A program made the position numbers and the translations under genes. This document shows positions 19,834 to 30,539 of a DNA stretch of 64,000 nucleotides, piece by piece. The first letter of the stretch is position 1, and the number at the start of each line of letters is the position of its first letter. This DNA comes from Littorina saxatilis (Eukaryota; Mollusca; Gastropoda; Littorinimorpha; Littorinidae): contig NC_090245.1 of NCBI RefSeq assembly GCF_037325665.1, forward strand, positions 70,933,778-70,997,777, in the 5' to 3' direction. Below the pieces are notes generated by a model. It was not told where the DNA came from. It worked only from the letters and a program-made list of their open reading frames with translations, and did not search any database.

Positions 19834-20662
19834 ATGGGAGCACTGTCAGGCTGGGTGGGATACATCGTGCTAGGTGCACTGTTGGTGGGCTTCTCATGGA
19901 TCACCTACTCCCCAGAGGCACCCGAGTGGGCCGGGGAACGCTTCTTGCTGCAGTGCTACATGTCTGGCATAAGGATGTCTGGCCTTCTGGTATTTTAACT
20001 TTTCTGTGATCTGTAATTACCGTAAAGTACCTTGTAAGCGCCCAGTATCGAGTAAGCGCCCACCCCCCACTTTTAGTCCAAAACCGTGCATAGGGTATAT
20101 GTAGTACCTTGTAAGCGCCCACCCCCCACTTTACACCATTGAAATCAGGGGAAATAAAAATTCTGCACTTGATCTGCTAGTTTTGTGAATGATTTCCCTT
20201 TCTTGCAAACCCTATCACGTGTGTCTGCGGCACGCCTTGGATCTAAACGCCTGCAAGTCAATGATTACAAGATGCCGCGGATCAAATCGTACACCGTTGC
20301 ATTTAAGCTGTCAGCTCTTGACTATTTGGATAATAACGCCAATGGAAATGTGTCGCAAACAGCAAGTGAGTTTGGGGTAGATAGAAAAAGGATACGAGAA
20401 TGGCGAGAGAATCGCGATACCCTGTTACGTCACCGGGCCGAAAAGGAAAAGAAGCGAAAGTTACATGGCGGTCGAGACGTCAGATCAGAAGATCTCTCTC
20501 TGATCTCTCTCTCTCTCTCTCTCTCTCTGATCTCTCTCTCTCTCTCTCACTTATCTCTCTCTCTCACTTATCTCTCTCTCTCTCTGATCTCTCTCTCTGA
20601 TCTCTCTCTCTCTGATCTCTCTCTCTCTGATCTCTCTCTCTCTCTCTGATCTCTCTCTCTCT

Positions 20663-20738
<76 letters not shown>

Positions 20739-21180
20739 GAAAACAGTCTTTGGCCAAGTAAAATAGACTGCTGCCCATATCCAGAAGACGTACCCCTTGT
20801 TCAAGGGAAACAGAGACACAGTGCGGCAGACAAGAAAAGGATGCGACGACATTTGTCTCCCCAAGCTCTTCTAATGACAATACGAACAAGAAAAACAATG
20901 GAAGATGAAAAAAGAAAGAAGATATGATTACGAAGTGATCAAAGATCACATTTCTTACTGAAAACTGCCCGTGCATAGGGTGTAGTACCTAGTAAGCGCC
21001 CACCCCCTACTTTGGATCGGAATTGGTGCACAGGGGGGGTGGGCGCTTACAAGGTACTTTACGGTAATAGTGTTTGGTTATGGGTATAGCACTTTCTTAG
21101 AAGAGTTGATGGCTGCTTACAGTCACACATAAATGTATTTATAGAGAGACACACATGCAGACAAACTCTATCACACACAG

Positions 21181-21246
<66 letters not shown>

Positions 21247-24200
21247 ACACACACACACATACATATATTGACACACACACACTCGCACTGTGATAAAAGA
21301 ACACACTTGCAACTGAGCGAAAGTGTCGACCCTACATTTCATCGGCCTGTCATGACAGGTACAGTATATATATATTTGTCATGACAATACAGTGGTACCT
21401 GTAATAGGAGCTCCCGCCAATGAGCGGACACCTCCCTTGTATAGACACCTTGTTCTGTTGTCAGCCTTTTTTCATTATCTCTACTAAAATGTACCTGTCA
21501 TGACAGGCCACCTGCAATGTACCAGGACCTTTTTGGCCGTTCCCAAGGGTGTCCTTTCCTTAGAGGTACCACTGTAGACAAACCTACAGCAGAGGTGTCC
21601 TAACGTTAGAGGGGCCTCACTGTATTTGCAAGGAAAAAGTCCTCACCACCCAAAAACTCACCTTAATTGGTGAATTGTTTACACCTCATCCTCTTTGCCA
21701 TTTATTGAGACAGTGAGACAGACAAAAAGACAGTTTGGTGTGACTCTGTGTTTGCGTGAAGCCCACGCGTGCACACACACACACACCTGCTTGCCTGCCT
21801 GGTTAATTTGTGAATTCTTAACTTGTTTATGCATATATGATGCAACCTAGCTGTGTCTGTTGCAGTCTCTATCTGTGCCATACCTGACAGGGTTCAAGGT
21901 TAGCCAGATGGACGCATTCCGTTGGACTACAGAGTTGTTCTACAGCAACTATATCCCTGACAATGATGTGTGGGTGGGGGTGAGTTTACATAATTTGTTT
22001 TTCCTGTGTCTGGATGTAGAAAATCAGGTCTTAAAAAGGAGGGAATCTTAAAATGGGGGTAGTTTTACAGAGGTAATTGAACAGAAAGTCTGAGAAAAAA
22101 GGTCTTAAAAAGGTGGGAGTCTTAAATTGATGGGTCTTACAAGGAAAGTTTCACTGTATTGGTAAACACTCACTCCCCCCCCCCCCCCCCCCCCTCCTAC
22201 CCCCTCGTAGATTCCCATGAGCTGTATTAAACAAAATGAGAGAGGGCTTGAGCCTAAGTTAAAATGAAGTTAAAAAAATCACTGACTGCATGGACAGAGC
22301 AGCTGAGAAAAATACAAGGATCTTCAAAGGACAGGGGTGGATCAGAAGGTTTGTAATAGGGGGTGCACTTAGATTGCAAAAGAGTAAATCGATAGCGAGC
22401 CCGAGACTGCTAGAAGAAAAAAAGCCTTAAGAAGCTAAATCTGGTGCCAATTCTGAGCTTAGAAATTGCCAAGGAATCATCCTACCAAATTCTTCTTTTT
22501 CTTCGAGCTGGAGGGAATGCACCCCCTCCTCGATCCCTCCGAGTTCAACCCTGAAGGAGTAAGCCAGATCAGAAGGTGATGAAAACAAGGCAGCTGGGCT
22601 GATCCCGATCTTAGTGATGTATTATTCACACACTCGCTTGCACACTTTCACACTTGCAGAACTGTCTATAGATCCATACGAGAGTCCACTTAATAAAGCT
22701 TATTGCGGCCCCATGACCAGCGCTTTTCATTTTTTCTTCTGAAAAAAAGTAAATTTCATAATGCCATAATTATCTGATGTATTGTGTGTTGCTGACAGGT
22801 GAGTGATGCAACATTTGACGGTGTGCCTGTCAAGATTTTCCGTCCACGGGCAGCCCAGAGTGACTCACCAGCCATTGTCTACATCCACGGCGGGGGTTGG
22901 ACAATCCTGAGTGCCGGCGAGTAATTTTTCCCTCAGATGTTTAACATTATTTCATGTTAGTGTTATTGACTGACCAGCTGGCCAGTAAGGAGATTGCGGT
23001 GGAACTCCCTTCAAGAATCTTAGAAATCAGGGGGTCTTAAAAGTTTTTTTGTTGTAGCATAATCCAGCGTTGTTATGTGGCTCAGTGCCCCGCCACTGCT
23101 ACGGGGAGGCGATCAAGCTTTTGCTCTCCTTTTATTGACCCACCTGATTATTCGGTGAGTGTTAGTACTGCTGAAGGGGTCTATGTCGACCAAAAGAGTG
23201 GGATTCCCTGTAGGTGGAGTTCCTGTAAGGGGATTCTTTGTATACATGGAATCCCACAGGGTGGAGTTTTTCAATAAAACTTGCAAACCATACTCGAATT
23301 TCTAAGAAATATCAAAAAAAGATAGAAAAACATCAGATTCTACCGATGGCGCTAAGCATCACGTGACTTTCAACGAGATCAGCAAAACGCTACCGGAATT
23401 CCACCCTGTGATATTCCCTGTATACAGGGAATCCACCTACAGGAACTCCACCTACAGGGAATCCCACTCTTTTGGTCGACATGGACCCCATTAGCGTTAG
23501 TACTGGGCAGTGTCTGTCCGTATGCCGGCCGGCTGGCAGTTGGATGAAAAAAGTTAACGTTGTGGTTATCTCGAATAATTTTCAAGCTATAGCTTTGAAA
23601 CATTGCACACTTCTAGGGTTTGATGATCTCCCGACGTGACCCCAGTTTGGTTGACCCTTGTTAAATTTTGGGGTCATGGCGGGTCATGTTCGATTCATAA
23701 AAACTTAACGTTGACGTTATCTCGTATGTTTTTGAAGCTGACATACTCACTTAAACGAATGGGTGTGTTGGTTATGTTTTTTTTAAATTGTTGATATGAT
23801 TCTGGTCTGCTTTCAGATTCGTATTCTGCCACAACATACTACATGGCATGGAAATTGAACGTGGTCGTCGTGTCCATAGAGTAAGATGTCCTTCCTTTTA
23901 CAGTGGAAAGCTCCTTTTTAAGACCCCTCCATGGGTGTTTTTTTTAAGGGGTGGTAATTTTGTTTCTAGATTTTGAAGAACTTGCTCTTGTAAGCATGAA
24001 AAGTAATTTTAGTTACCATTCGAGTTACACTACTGATGCTTTTCATTTACATCTGAGTAAGAAGGAAAACATTGACGCAACCAGGAAGGGAGACGTACAA
24101 CAATATATCGACGATCTTACGTATGCAAAGAGAAAAAAAACATGGCAGCTATTTTCCTTGATCAAATGACCAAATTGGTAAATAATGCTTAATTTAGGGG

Positions 24201-25020
24201 CTCAATCTGTCAATTAATTTTACTGGGATTATTTTATACTAGGATCCAAAATGCCACTGGGTTGTCAACAATACACATTTTGACTGTGGATTTTGCTTAT
24301 TTTCAAATCTGTTCTATCTTAAAAGGTCATTTTACTCTCACTGTGTCTTCAGTTACCGTCTGGCACCTGAGCACCCTTACCCGGCGCCTTTTGAAGACAG
24401 CCTGAAAGCTACAGTCCATTTTTTGCGTCAGGCAGTGAAGCATGACGTCGACCCGAACAGGATTGCTATTGCAGGTATGATGTACGGACATCACGACAGT
24501 CTTCCCTCGATCTCGATTGTGGCTGTAGACTAGGAAGTTAATAAGTGCAGAGACATAGATAGAATGTATGTCTCTGATAAGAATCAGGGTTGGAATTTGT
24601 TGATAATCAAACTTAACTGTAAAAGACCACATAGTTGGCCTTCGTTTTGCAGAGTTTGTGAGACTATATCTAACTTTAATATGAGTGATATCATATGCAG
24701 TGGTTGGCTGTCGGAGATACCTGATCATGCTTTGCTGAACTATTGCAAGATCTCACATGTATGAATTATAGGCAATAATTGAGTACCAAAATCTAGAATG
24801 AAGAGAGTTTACTTCTAATCGAGTAGTCTTGACCAGCATGAGAATTTCCTTCTAATTGATGTAAGCCTATGTCAAGAAACTGTACAAGATTATGCGAGAA
24901 AACTATTCTACAGACAAGCATGCACATTCAAGCGTTCACATTATATATATCAAATATGTGCACACACACTGTCACTGATCAACACACACACACACACATA
25001 TTTACTCAAGCATGTACGCT

Positions 25021-25079
<59 letters not shown>

Positions 25080-25969
25080 GACAGTCAACCCTGCAACCTT
25101 GCCGCAACCTCGCTGCAGACTAGTCTACCACAAGGTTGCGACGAGGTTGCAGCGAGTCTGTGGCAATAGGTCACAACAAGGCCTTTTTTTCTGTAAGCTA
25201 GGGCACACACAGCATGCTACAATATCACACTCCACTTCACCCACATTTACTGCACTAAAGAACAAAACTCATCACTTTTCTCAATATGCAACATGCAGGT
25301 GACAGTGCAGGGGGAAACCTAGCAGCAGCAGTGGCCCTGAAACTGTCACAAGACAAGACTTACAGCGACCTCCCTCGCCTCAAGTTCCAGGTCCTCATCT
25401 ACCCAGTGACTCAAATGCTGGATTTCAACACCTACTCCTACACGGAATTTGCCCACACTGGACACATGCGCAAGGAGATAATGTTGAAGATGATCATCAA
25501 CTATCTTGGCTTTCCTGAGCTACAGGATTACATTGATCAGTTCGCCTCAAACAACCACACTTCTCCTAGGCTGAAGAATTCTATGTTCGGGTCCTACGTT
25601 AAGCACGAAAACTTGCCTGAGGAGTTCAGAGTCAAAGGCTTCAAAACTGTGGGGGAGAACATGGGAAATGAAACTCTCGCCGCAAAGATCGAATCCACAC
25701 TCACAGATCCTTACTTTGCTCCTCTGATGGCGCCAGACTTGTCCAAAGTTCCCCCAGTGTACATGATTCTGGCGCAAAACGACCCCCTGAGAGACGACGG
25801 ATTGTTCTACGCGAAGCGCCTGAGGGAAGCAGGGGTGAAAACGGAGATTGACTTTCACAAGACGATGGCGCATGGGTTCTGTCTCCTGTCGCCGTCCAGT
25901 CTTCTTACATTCCAGGGGGGGAAGGATTCTTTTGATACGCTGGGCAAATATGTCCAGAAAAATATTTGA
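19834..25969 (+). CDS. AADAC/NCEH1-like membrane serine hydrolase, copy A
   Basis: Core exons are 19827-19989, 21866-21979, 22799-22916, 23817-23880, 24353-24474 and 25299-25969. Starting from ATG 19834 they give 414 residues, close to human NCEH1 (about 408). An N-terminal membrane segment (VGYIVLGALLVGFSWITY) predicts a type II anchor with a lumenal catalytic domain. Hydrolase signatures are intact: the oxyanion motif HGGGW, YRLAPEHPYPAPFED, the nucleophile motif GDSAGGN, the acid in LAQNDPLRDDG and the His in MAHGF. NNHTS is a possible glycosylation site. The family hydrolyses lipid or acyl esters at the ER membrane; the substrate here is unknown. The third intron of the core has a GC donor (GCGAGT at 22917) where copy B has GT. 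A start at 18296 is the alternative. A candidate poly(A) signal ATTAAA is at 26190. Confidence 0.9.
20020..21064 (+). mobile_element. Pogo-like element with partial transposase N-terminus
   Basis: TIRs CCGTAAAGTACCTTGTAAGC and its complement are flanked by TA at 20018-20019 and 21065-21066. From 20272 a reading frame starts MPRIKSYTVAFKLSALDYLD and continues through FGVDRKRIREWRENRD. This is the CENP-B/Brinker-type helix-turn-helix DNA-binding N-terminus found on pogo-like transposases. It runs into a (CT)n array (about 20490-20735), and no DDE catalytic part follows. It lies in the first core intron of hydrolase copy A. Confidence 0.75.
21181..21262. repeat. (CA)n microsatellite
   Basis: Near-perfect CA array in the same intron as the pogo-like element. 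Confidence 0.92.
21390..21574. mobile_element. TA-flanked MITE, ends CAGTGGTACCT
   Basis: CAGTGGTACCT at the left and AGGTACCACTG at the right are flanked by TA on both sides. It is 185 bp and non-coding, and typical of Tc1/mariner/pogo-derived MITEs. Confidence 0.75.
22000..22790. other. Repetitive intron, hydrolase copy A
   Basis: It holds GGTCTTAAAAAGGNGGGA phrases near 22025-22140, a C run near 22177-22193, and a degenerate element near 22325-22560 (GGGGTGGATCAGAAGG, then CACCCCCTCCTCGATCCC) resembling hAT-type MITE ends. No coding signal. Confidence 0.35.
23176..23489. mobile_element. MITE with ~95-bp inverted repeats, ends GGGGTCTATGTCGACC
   Basis: The left arm 23176 to about 23270 and the right arm about 23396-23489 are inverted copies. 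Both carry CAAAAGAGTGGGATTCCCTG and multiple CTGTAGGTGGA/TGTATACA phrases. It lies in the intron between core exons 3 and 4 of hydrolase copy A and is non-coding. Confidence 0.72.
24960..25077. repeat. (CA)n microsatellite
   Basis: CA-rich tract, perfect from about 25026 to 25074. It lies about 220 bp before the last exon of hydrolase copy A. Confidence 0.9.
25085..25172. repeat. Palindrome GCAACCTCGCTGCAGAC
   Basis: AACCTTGCCGCAACCTCGCT and its imperfect inverse (ACAAGGTTGCGACGAGGTTG, then CAGCGAGTC) form a hairpin of about 85 bp in the intron just before the last exon of hydrolase copy A. Confidence 0.6.
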
Positions 25970-26250
25970 TTACTTGTGTTTTTTCTATTATTTTCCAGTT
26001 GATGTTTTTTTCTTTATTTTGTTCTTGTTTTTTTCTTGTTCTACATTTGCCAATCATTTCCAGGAAAATGTACAATGTCAGGGATTTGTTTTTCTCTGGT
26101 TGATTTGTTTTTGATTATTTTGTTTTAAGTTTTTAGCTTGTTTTTATGAAGTAGTAAGGTACTTCTTTTGAGAAATGGTCCAACGCGGCATTAAATTGTT
26201 CAAACTAGTCTAAATTTTTAATTGTTACATTTAAATTAGTGACTAATGTC

Positions 26251-26592
26251 AGGCCAAAAAAAAAATAGGTCTGTTTACGGTAACCCGACCGACCCTAGTT
26301 TTTAGGCCCGACCCTAATCTTTTTTTTGGATCGTCTGAAAAAAACCAAAAAAACGCATCCAAAATAGAGCTGTTTGCGCTCAAACAGCAGACGACAGAAG
26401 GGAGGTAAGCTCAAAGTACTGTTTATAGTTATGTTGGGCAAAAACAGGGATTGATGAGAAGAAATGAACTGTGAAACATCATAGAGAGGGGAGAGAAAAA
26501 AAATGGAAAAAAAATGGGAAAAAAAAAAGCCGACCTACCGACCCTATTTTTTCACCCTATGTTACCGTAAACAGACCTTTTTTTTTTTTTGC
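26251..26592. mobile_element. MITE, ends AGGCC-A(n)-TAGGTCTG, copy 1
   Basis: It opens AGGCC plus poly-A, then TAGGTCTGTTTACGGTAACC. It closes GGTTACCGTAAACAGACC-like plus poly-T. The interior has GACCGACCCTA repeats. The same layout recurs at 30245-30538. It lies 280 bp after the stop codon of hydrolase copy A. Confidence 0.72.
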
Positions 26593-26837
26593 ATCATCAC
26601 TCTTGACAGCAACATCTGTAAACTATTTTGTATGCTAATTTCAATCTCTGAATCTTAAGTGTTTGTCTGTCTGTGCACTTGACAGACCTTTGGGTCGAAA
26701 TATCGTGATTATTATATTTTGTTCCATTCTTGTTTTTTGATTCTCTCTGAGCATAATTTTGTTGTTGTTGTTCAAGTACATCATCGCCCCTCTGTGTGAA
26801 TTGTCAGGTTAAAAGTCGAACAAATTTTGTTGCCTTG

Positions 26838-27370
26838 TTGCTTTTTACATTTAGTCAAGTTTTGACTGAATGTTTTAACATAGACTGGGAATCAAGACAA
26901 GGGTGGCTGTGTATGTGTGCGTGTGTAGGGCAATTTCCAGAAAACTACTTGACTGATCTTCGTGAAACTTTACATACAGATTCCGCTAGATGATATCTCC
27001 AGACCATTTCTTCCTTTTTTCAATAGATGTCCTTGATTGGGCTGTAAGTGAAAGTTGAGGCAACGTACACTAGCTGTCACACTCTTATTTTTCAATCAAA
27101 TTGATTGAAGAGTTTTAGTCAATTCAATCGGACTAATTAAGTCCGGACTATGGGGTTGCATTTCAACTTGTAAGCTCAAAAATTAATAAATTAGTTTGGT
27201 CATGAAAGATCTCAAAGAATTAATTAAGATTCAAATTTCTATTCTTGAAAAATTATTGCATCATATTCTTCATCATTCCCTGAATCCAAAAATATTCCTG
27301 CCAAGCTAAAGTTTCATTGGGTGACACATTGACGAAATGTTTTGATTTCGCTTCACTTGACTTGCATGTT
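26838..27370. repeat. Dispersed repeat starting ACATTTAGTCAAGTTTTGAC
   Basis: The palindromic start TTTAGTCAAGTTTTGACTGAA is followed by GACAAGGGTGGCTGTGTATG and CTTGACTGATCTTCGTGAAA. I associate this phrase order with a repeat common in gastropod genomes, from memory only. The right end is approximate (GCTTCACTTGACTTGCATG). Confidence 0.45.
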
Positions 27371-27769
27371 TCTTGCTAGCTAGGGCAGTTCTGTTTTTTA
27401 CTTGATCACATTTTTAACTTATATGCAAAGGCTTAATGAAGCGATTTGCTTCTTTTCTGAATGGAGTGTAGCAATACAATTAAATATGGTTGTGTTGTGA
27501 TTCATTGTGTTAAAACAGCAGAGCCTGAGTGAAATCTAAGCATCTCTGTCATTTTGAAATGAATGAATACGATTTATGCTCACGACACCATCCTTATGGG
27601 TTTTTCTTTTGCACAGTTTTGCTTGTTGCTTGCAGGTCGTCTAGTTTTTACATATGATGTACATTTTGTATCATGCATGCTCAAATGAAAGTGCTTTTTT
27701 TGTTGTTGTTGCTCACATGTCTTGTTCATCTTATATGAAATTGATTGCCATAAAATAACTTCTGACCCC

Positions 27770-28475
27770 CCCGCGGGTTAGGGGGAGTCCCATATTGGTT
27801 GGGACAAGAAAGAATTTACCCGATGCTCCCCAGCATGTCGTAAGAGGCGACTAACGGATTCTGTTTCTCCTTTTTTCCCTTGTTAAGCGTTTCTTGTATA
27901 GAATATAGTCAATTTTTGTGAAGATTTTAGTCAAGCAGTATGTAAGAAATGTTAAGTCCTTTGTACTGGAAACTTGCATTCTCCCAGCAGGGGCGGATCA
28001 GTTCATTTTATGGGGGGGTTTCCAAAAGTATATTGTGAAGATATGGGTGTGAAGGCGCGAAGTGCTGAGTCGACGGCGCGAAGCGCCTAGCTTGCTAGGG
28101 GGGTCCTGGGGGCATAAATGTTGAAAAAAAGGATGCAAAATGGTGCAATCTGGTGCATTCTGAGGATGATCATTACCAGTTTCAGGCAGCAGATTTTGTC
28201 ACTGATTAATACCCAAAAAATTGAAACTCAACCCAAAAAAACACACACAAATATTTATATTTTTTGGCTCCCCCCCCCCTTCGTCCGCCCCTGCCCAGTA
28301 AGGTAATATATTGTACTACGTTGCAAGCCCCTGGAGCACATTTTTGATTAGTGCTTTTATGAACAAGAAACAATTGACAAGTGGCTCTATTCCATCTCCC
28401 GCCTTCCCCCGTCGCGATATAACCTTCGTGGTTGAAAACGACGTTAAACACCAAATAAAGAAAGAAAGAAATGAC
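27770..28475 (+). mobile_element. SINE-like repeat with (GAAA)n tail, interrupted
   Basis: It begins GACCCCCCGCGGGTTAGGGG and ends CGCGATATAACCTTCGTGG, then GTTAAACACCAAATAAAG with a GAAA tail. The second half recurs at 35667-35907. An unrelated MITE (27988-28293) is inserted between TTCTCCCAG and TAAGG, sequences that are contiguous in the 35.7-kb copy. Confidence 0.7.
27988..28293. mobile_element. hAT-like MITE with 5-bp target duplication
   Basis: Ends CAGGGGCGGATC and CGTCCGCCCCTG, flanked on both sides by CCCAG. Comparison with the uninterrupted copy at 35.7 kb shows the empty site, confirming the boundaries. The terminal sequence is hAT-like, but hAT elements usually make 8-bp duplications. 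Confidence 0.75.
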
Positions 28476-28885
28476 TTCTGTAGTTCAGTATTTACGCATT
28501 GCCAAAGATGTAAAATTTGCCATACAATTGCATTATAAGTGTTATAGGCTATTAATTTATATGATAAAGGCTGAAAGTAAATAAATTGAACCAAAAGTAA
28601 ATAAATCGTCTCTCTGTGTCTGTGATAGTGTTTTGTGTGTGTGTGTGCATTGTGTGTACGCACAAACGGCTTTAGACAACTGACTGAATGTTAGTCCACA
28701 GTAGAGTCTATAGCTGATATACCCCCTGATGACTGGAAAAAAAAACCAGACAACAAAGTCAAACAAATATCATGGAACAAAGGATCAGTTTCCGTCTTTA
28801 TACAAGTCTTTATTAAATGTTGCTACTTGTGCAAAAGCCTGCGCTCTCAGCACAAGCTGTCTGCAGAAACAATGGTCTTGCCACG

Positions 28886-29022
28886 GGAAGCAACTCTTCT
28901 TTTTGTCTACCGAAAGTATGCAACAAGGGAAGCAACTCTTTTTTTTTGTCTACCGTAAGGATGCAACAAGGAAAGCAACTCTTCTTTTTGTATACCGAAA
29001 GGATGCAACAAGGGAAGCAACT
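28886..29022. repeat. Minisatellite, ~42-bp unit
   Basis: GGGAAGCAACTCTTCTTTTT followed by GTCTACCGAAAG and GATGCAACAA repeats about 3.2 times. The unit reads through in several frames, giving spurious short proteins on both strands. Confidence 0.85.
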
Positions 29023-29099
29023 CGATCTTTCTACGTGTACCTTGCCCTTGGTAACAAACGCTATCTGCACAAGTTGCTGTTGTAAATAACAAAACCGTA

Positions 29100-29554
29100 C
29101 AAACACCTAAGAGTTTTGTCCTCGATCAATACTGTACCCCCTCCACATCCACAGGCAGCTTTGTGTGTGTCATATCTGTTTGTGGGCCGGTTGGTTTGTC
29201 TCTGATTTTGTTCTTAATGTTTGCTAGGCTCAGGAGGTTAAATGTTAACTGTTTCTAAATATTTATGTTGTGTTTTATCCTGTGTCTTAAAACCTTTAAC
29301 TTTATAATGTTTGTTTTCTCACACATTTATTGACATGCTATAAGTGATGCTTTGTGTTAATTGTTGTCTTTCACATTGTTTGTTGTCCTACTGAACGGTT
29401 TTTGATTGTTTCTCTTGTCTATGAGTAATTCGGGCATTGTTGTTTTATCTTGTCTATAAGGCTTTTAGTAGCTAATGACAAACAAATTATATCTCGTTTG
29501 CGTTGAACAATAAAACGAACAGATGAGCATAATTATATGAAGAAGTCTTTTCTG
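29100..29554. other. Intergenic, nothing recognised
   Basis: AT-rich sequence between the minisatellite and the leader of hydrolase copy B. No repeat ends, coding signal or palindromes noticed. Confidence 0.4.
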
Positions 29555-29783
29555 TGGGTGCCTGTAGTTTGCCAAGGGACATTACTCTTGTGAAGTAGCG
29601 AGGGGAGAACAGTTTTGTTGGGTTGTAAACTGCGATGGTACTTTTCACTGCGATCAAAGTTCAAAATTACCCGTCAGCATGTGTGCGCTATGTATGATAC
29701 CTACGAACGTGTACCCAAGGAATGTGACAAGTTGTTATGTCATTCAATGTAAACTGTGTTCAATGAGGTGTTAAGCTGAAAAC
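29555..29783 (+). promoter_or_regulatory. Probable promoter and 5' untranslated exon of hydrolase copy B
   Basis: Homologous to 16140-16380. It ends GAGGTGTTAAGCTGAAAAC with donor GTAAGT at 29784, matching copy A. The conservation shows that the tandem duplication carried the leader along with the coding exons. The transcription start is unknown. Confidence 0.5.
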
Positions 29784-30244
29784 GTAAGTGCGCAGGCTGA
29801 AATAATCATGTAGCCTACATTTTCCTCTCGCAGACTCGGTGAATCATCTGAAGACATCATGGTTCAACCCGGCGTGGTACGACTGGCCACCACATTTTTT
29901 TTCTGATAGATTTTAATTGCGCAGTACCACAGTTAGCGTCCTGGGATTATGCTTGAACCGCATGACTGAAAGTCTTCTACTGCATATATTATTCGGAAGA
30001 AAAAGTAATCATGTAGAAAATGACGTCAATTAAAATGGGACATTGTTCTTGTGCCTGTAGTGGTGATGTACTTAATAATTAGTAACTTCAATGTATCATA
30101 ATCAACCAAATCCTAGACTTTCTGTGTTTATGTAGAACATTTAAAAAATCGAATAGAGTACGAGTCTGTTACTGAGCTCCAGTGGAGGCTCAAGAACCGG
30201 CAGTCACTAGTATTGATCTCTCAAAATACTAGTCAGTTTTCTCT

Positions 30245-30538
30245 AAGGCCTAAAAAAAAAATAGGTGTGGTTACGGTAACCCGACCTACCCTATTTTTAG
30301 GGGCCGACCCTATAACTTTTTATTACATTTGTCAAAAAAAGAAAAAAAACGAATCCAGAAAACGCAATGAAAGCGAAAGCGCCCGAGTCGCACACTTATT
30401 TCCCTGTCAAGTAGGTTTAATTTGTACACATTAGAAAAAAAAGTTGAAACAAAAAAAAAAGTGATTGCCTACCTTCCTACCCTATTTTTTTTGGCTAGGT
30501 TACCGTAACCACATCTATTTTTTTTTTGTTGTGCCTAA
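30245..30538. mobile_element. MITE, ends AGGCC(T)A(n)TAGGTGTG, copy 2
   Basis: It opens AGGCCT plus poly-A, TAGGTGTGGTTACGGTAACC, and closes GGTTACCGTAACCACATC plus poly-T. The layout and GACCTACCCTA interior match the copy at 26251-26592. Confidence 0.72.
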
Positions 30539-30539
30539 A

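Noticed and set aside
28813-29106. Overlapping frames on both strands around 28.9 kb
   Set aside because: They are generated by a 42-bp minisatellite whose unit length is nearly divisible by three. No domain and no splice context.
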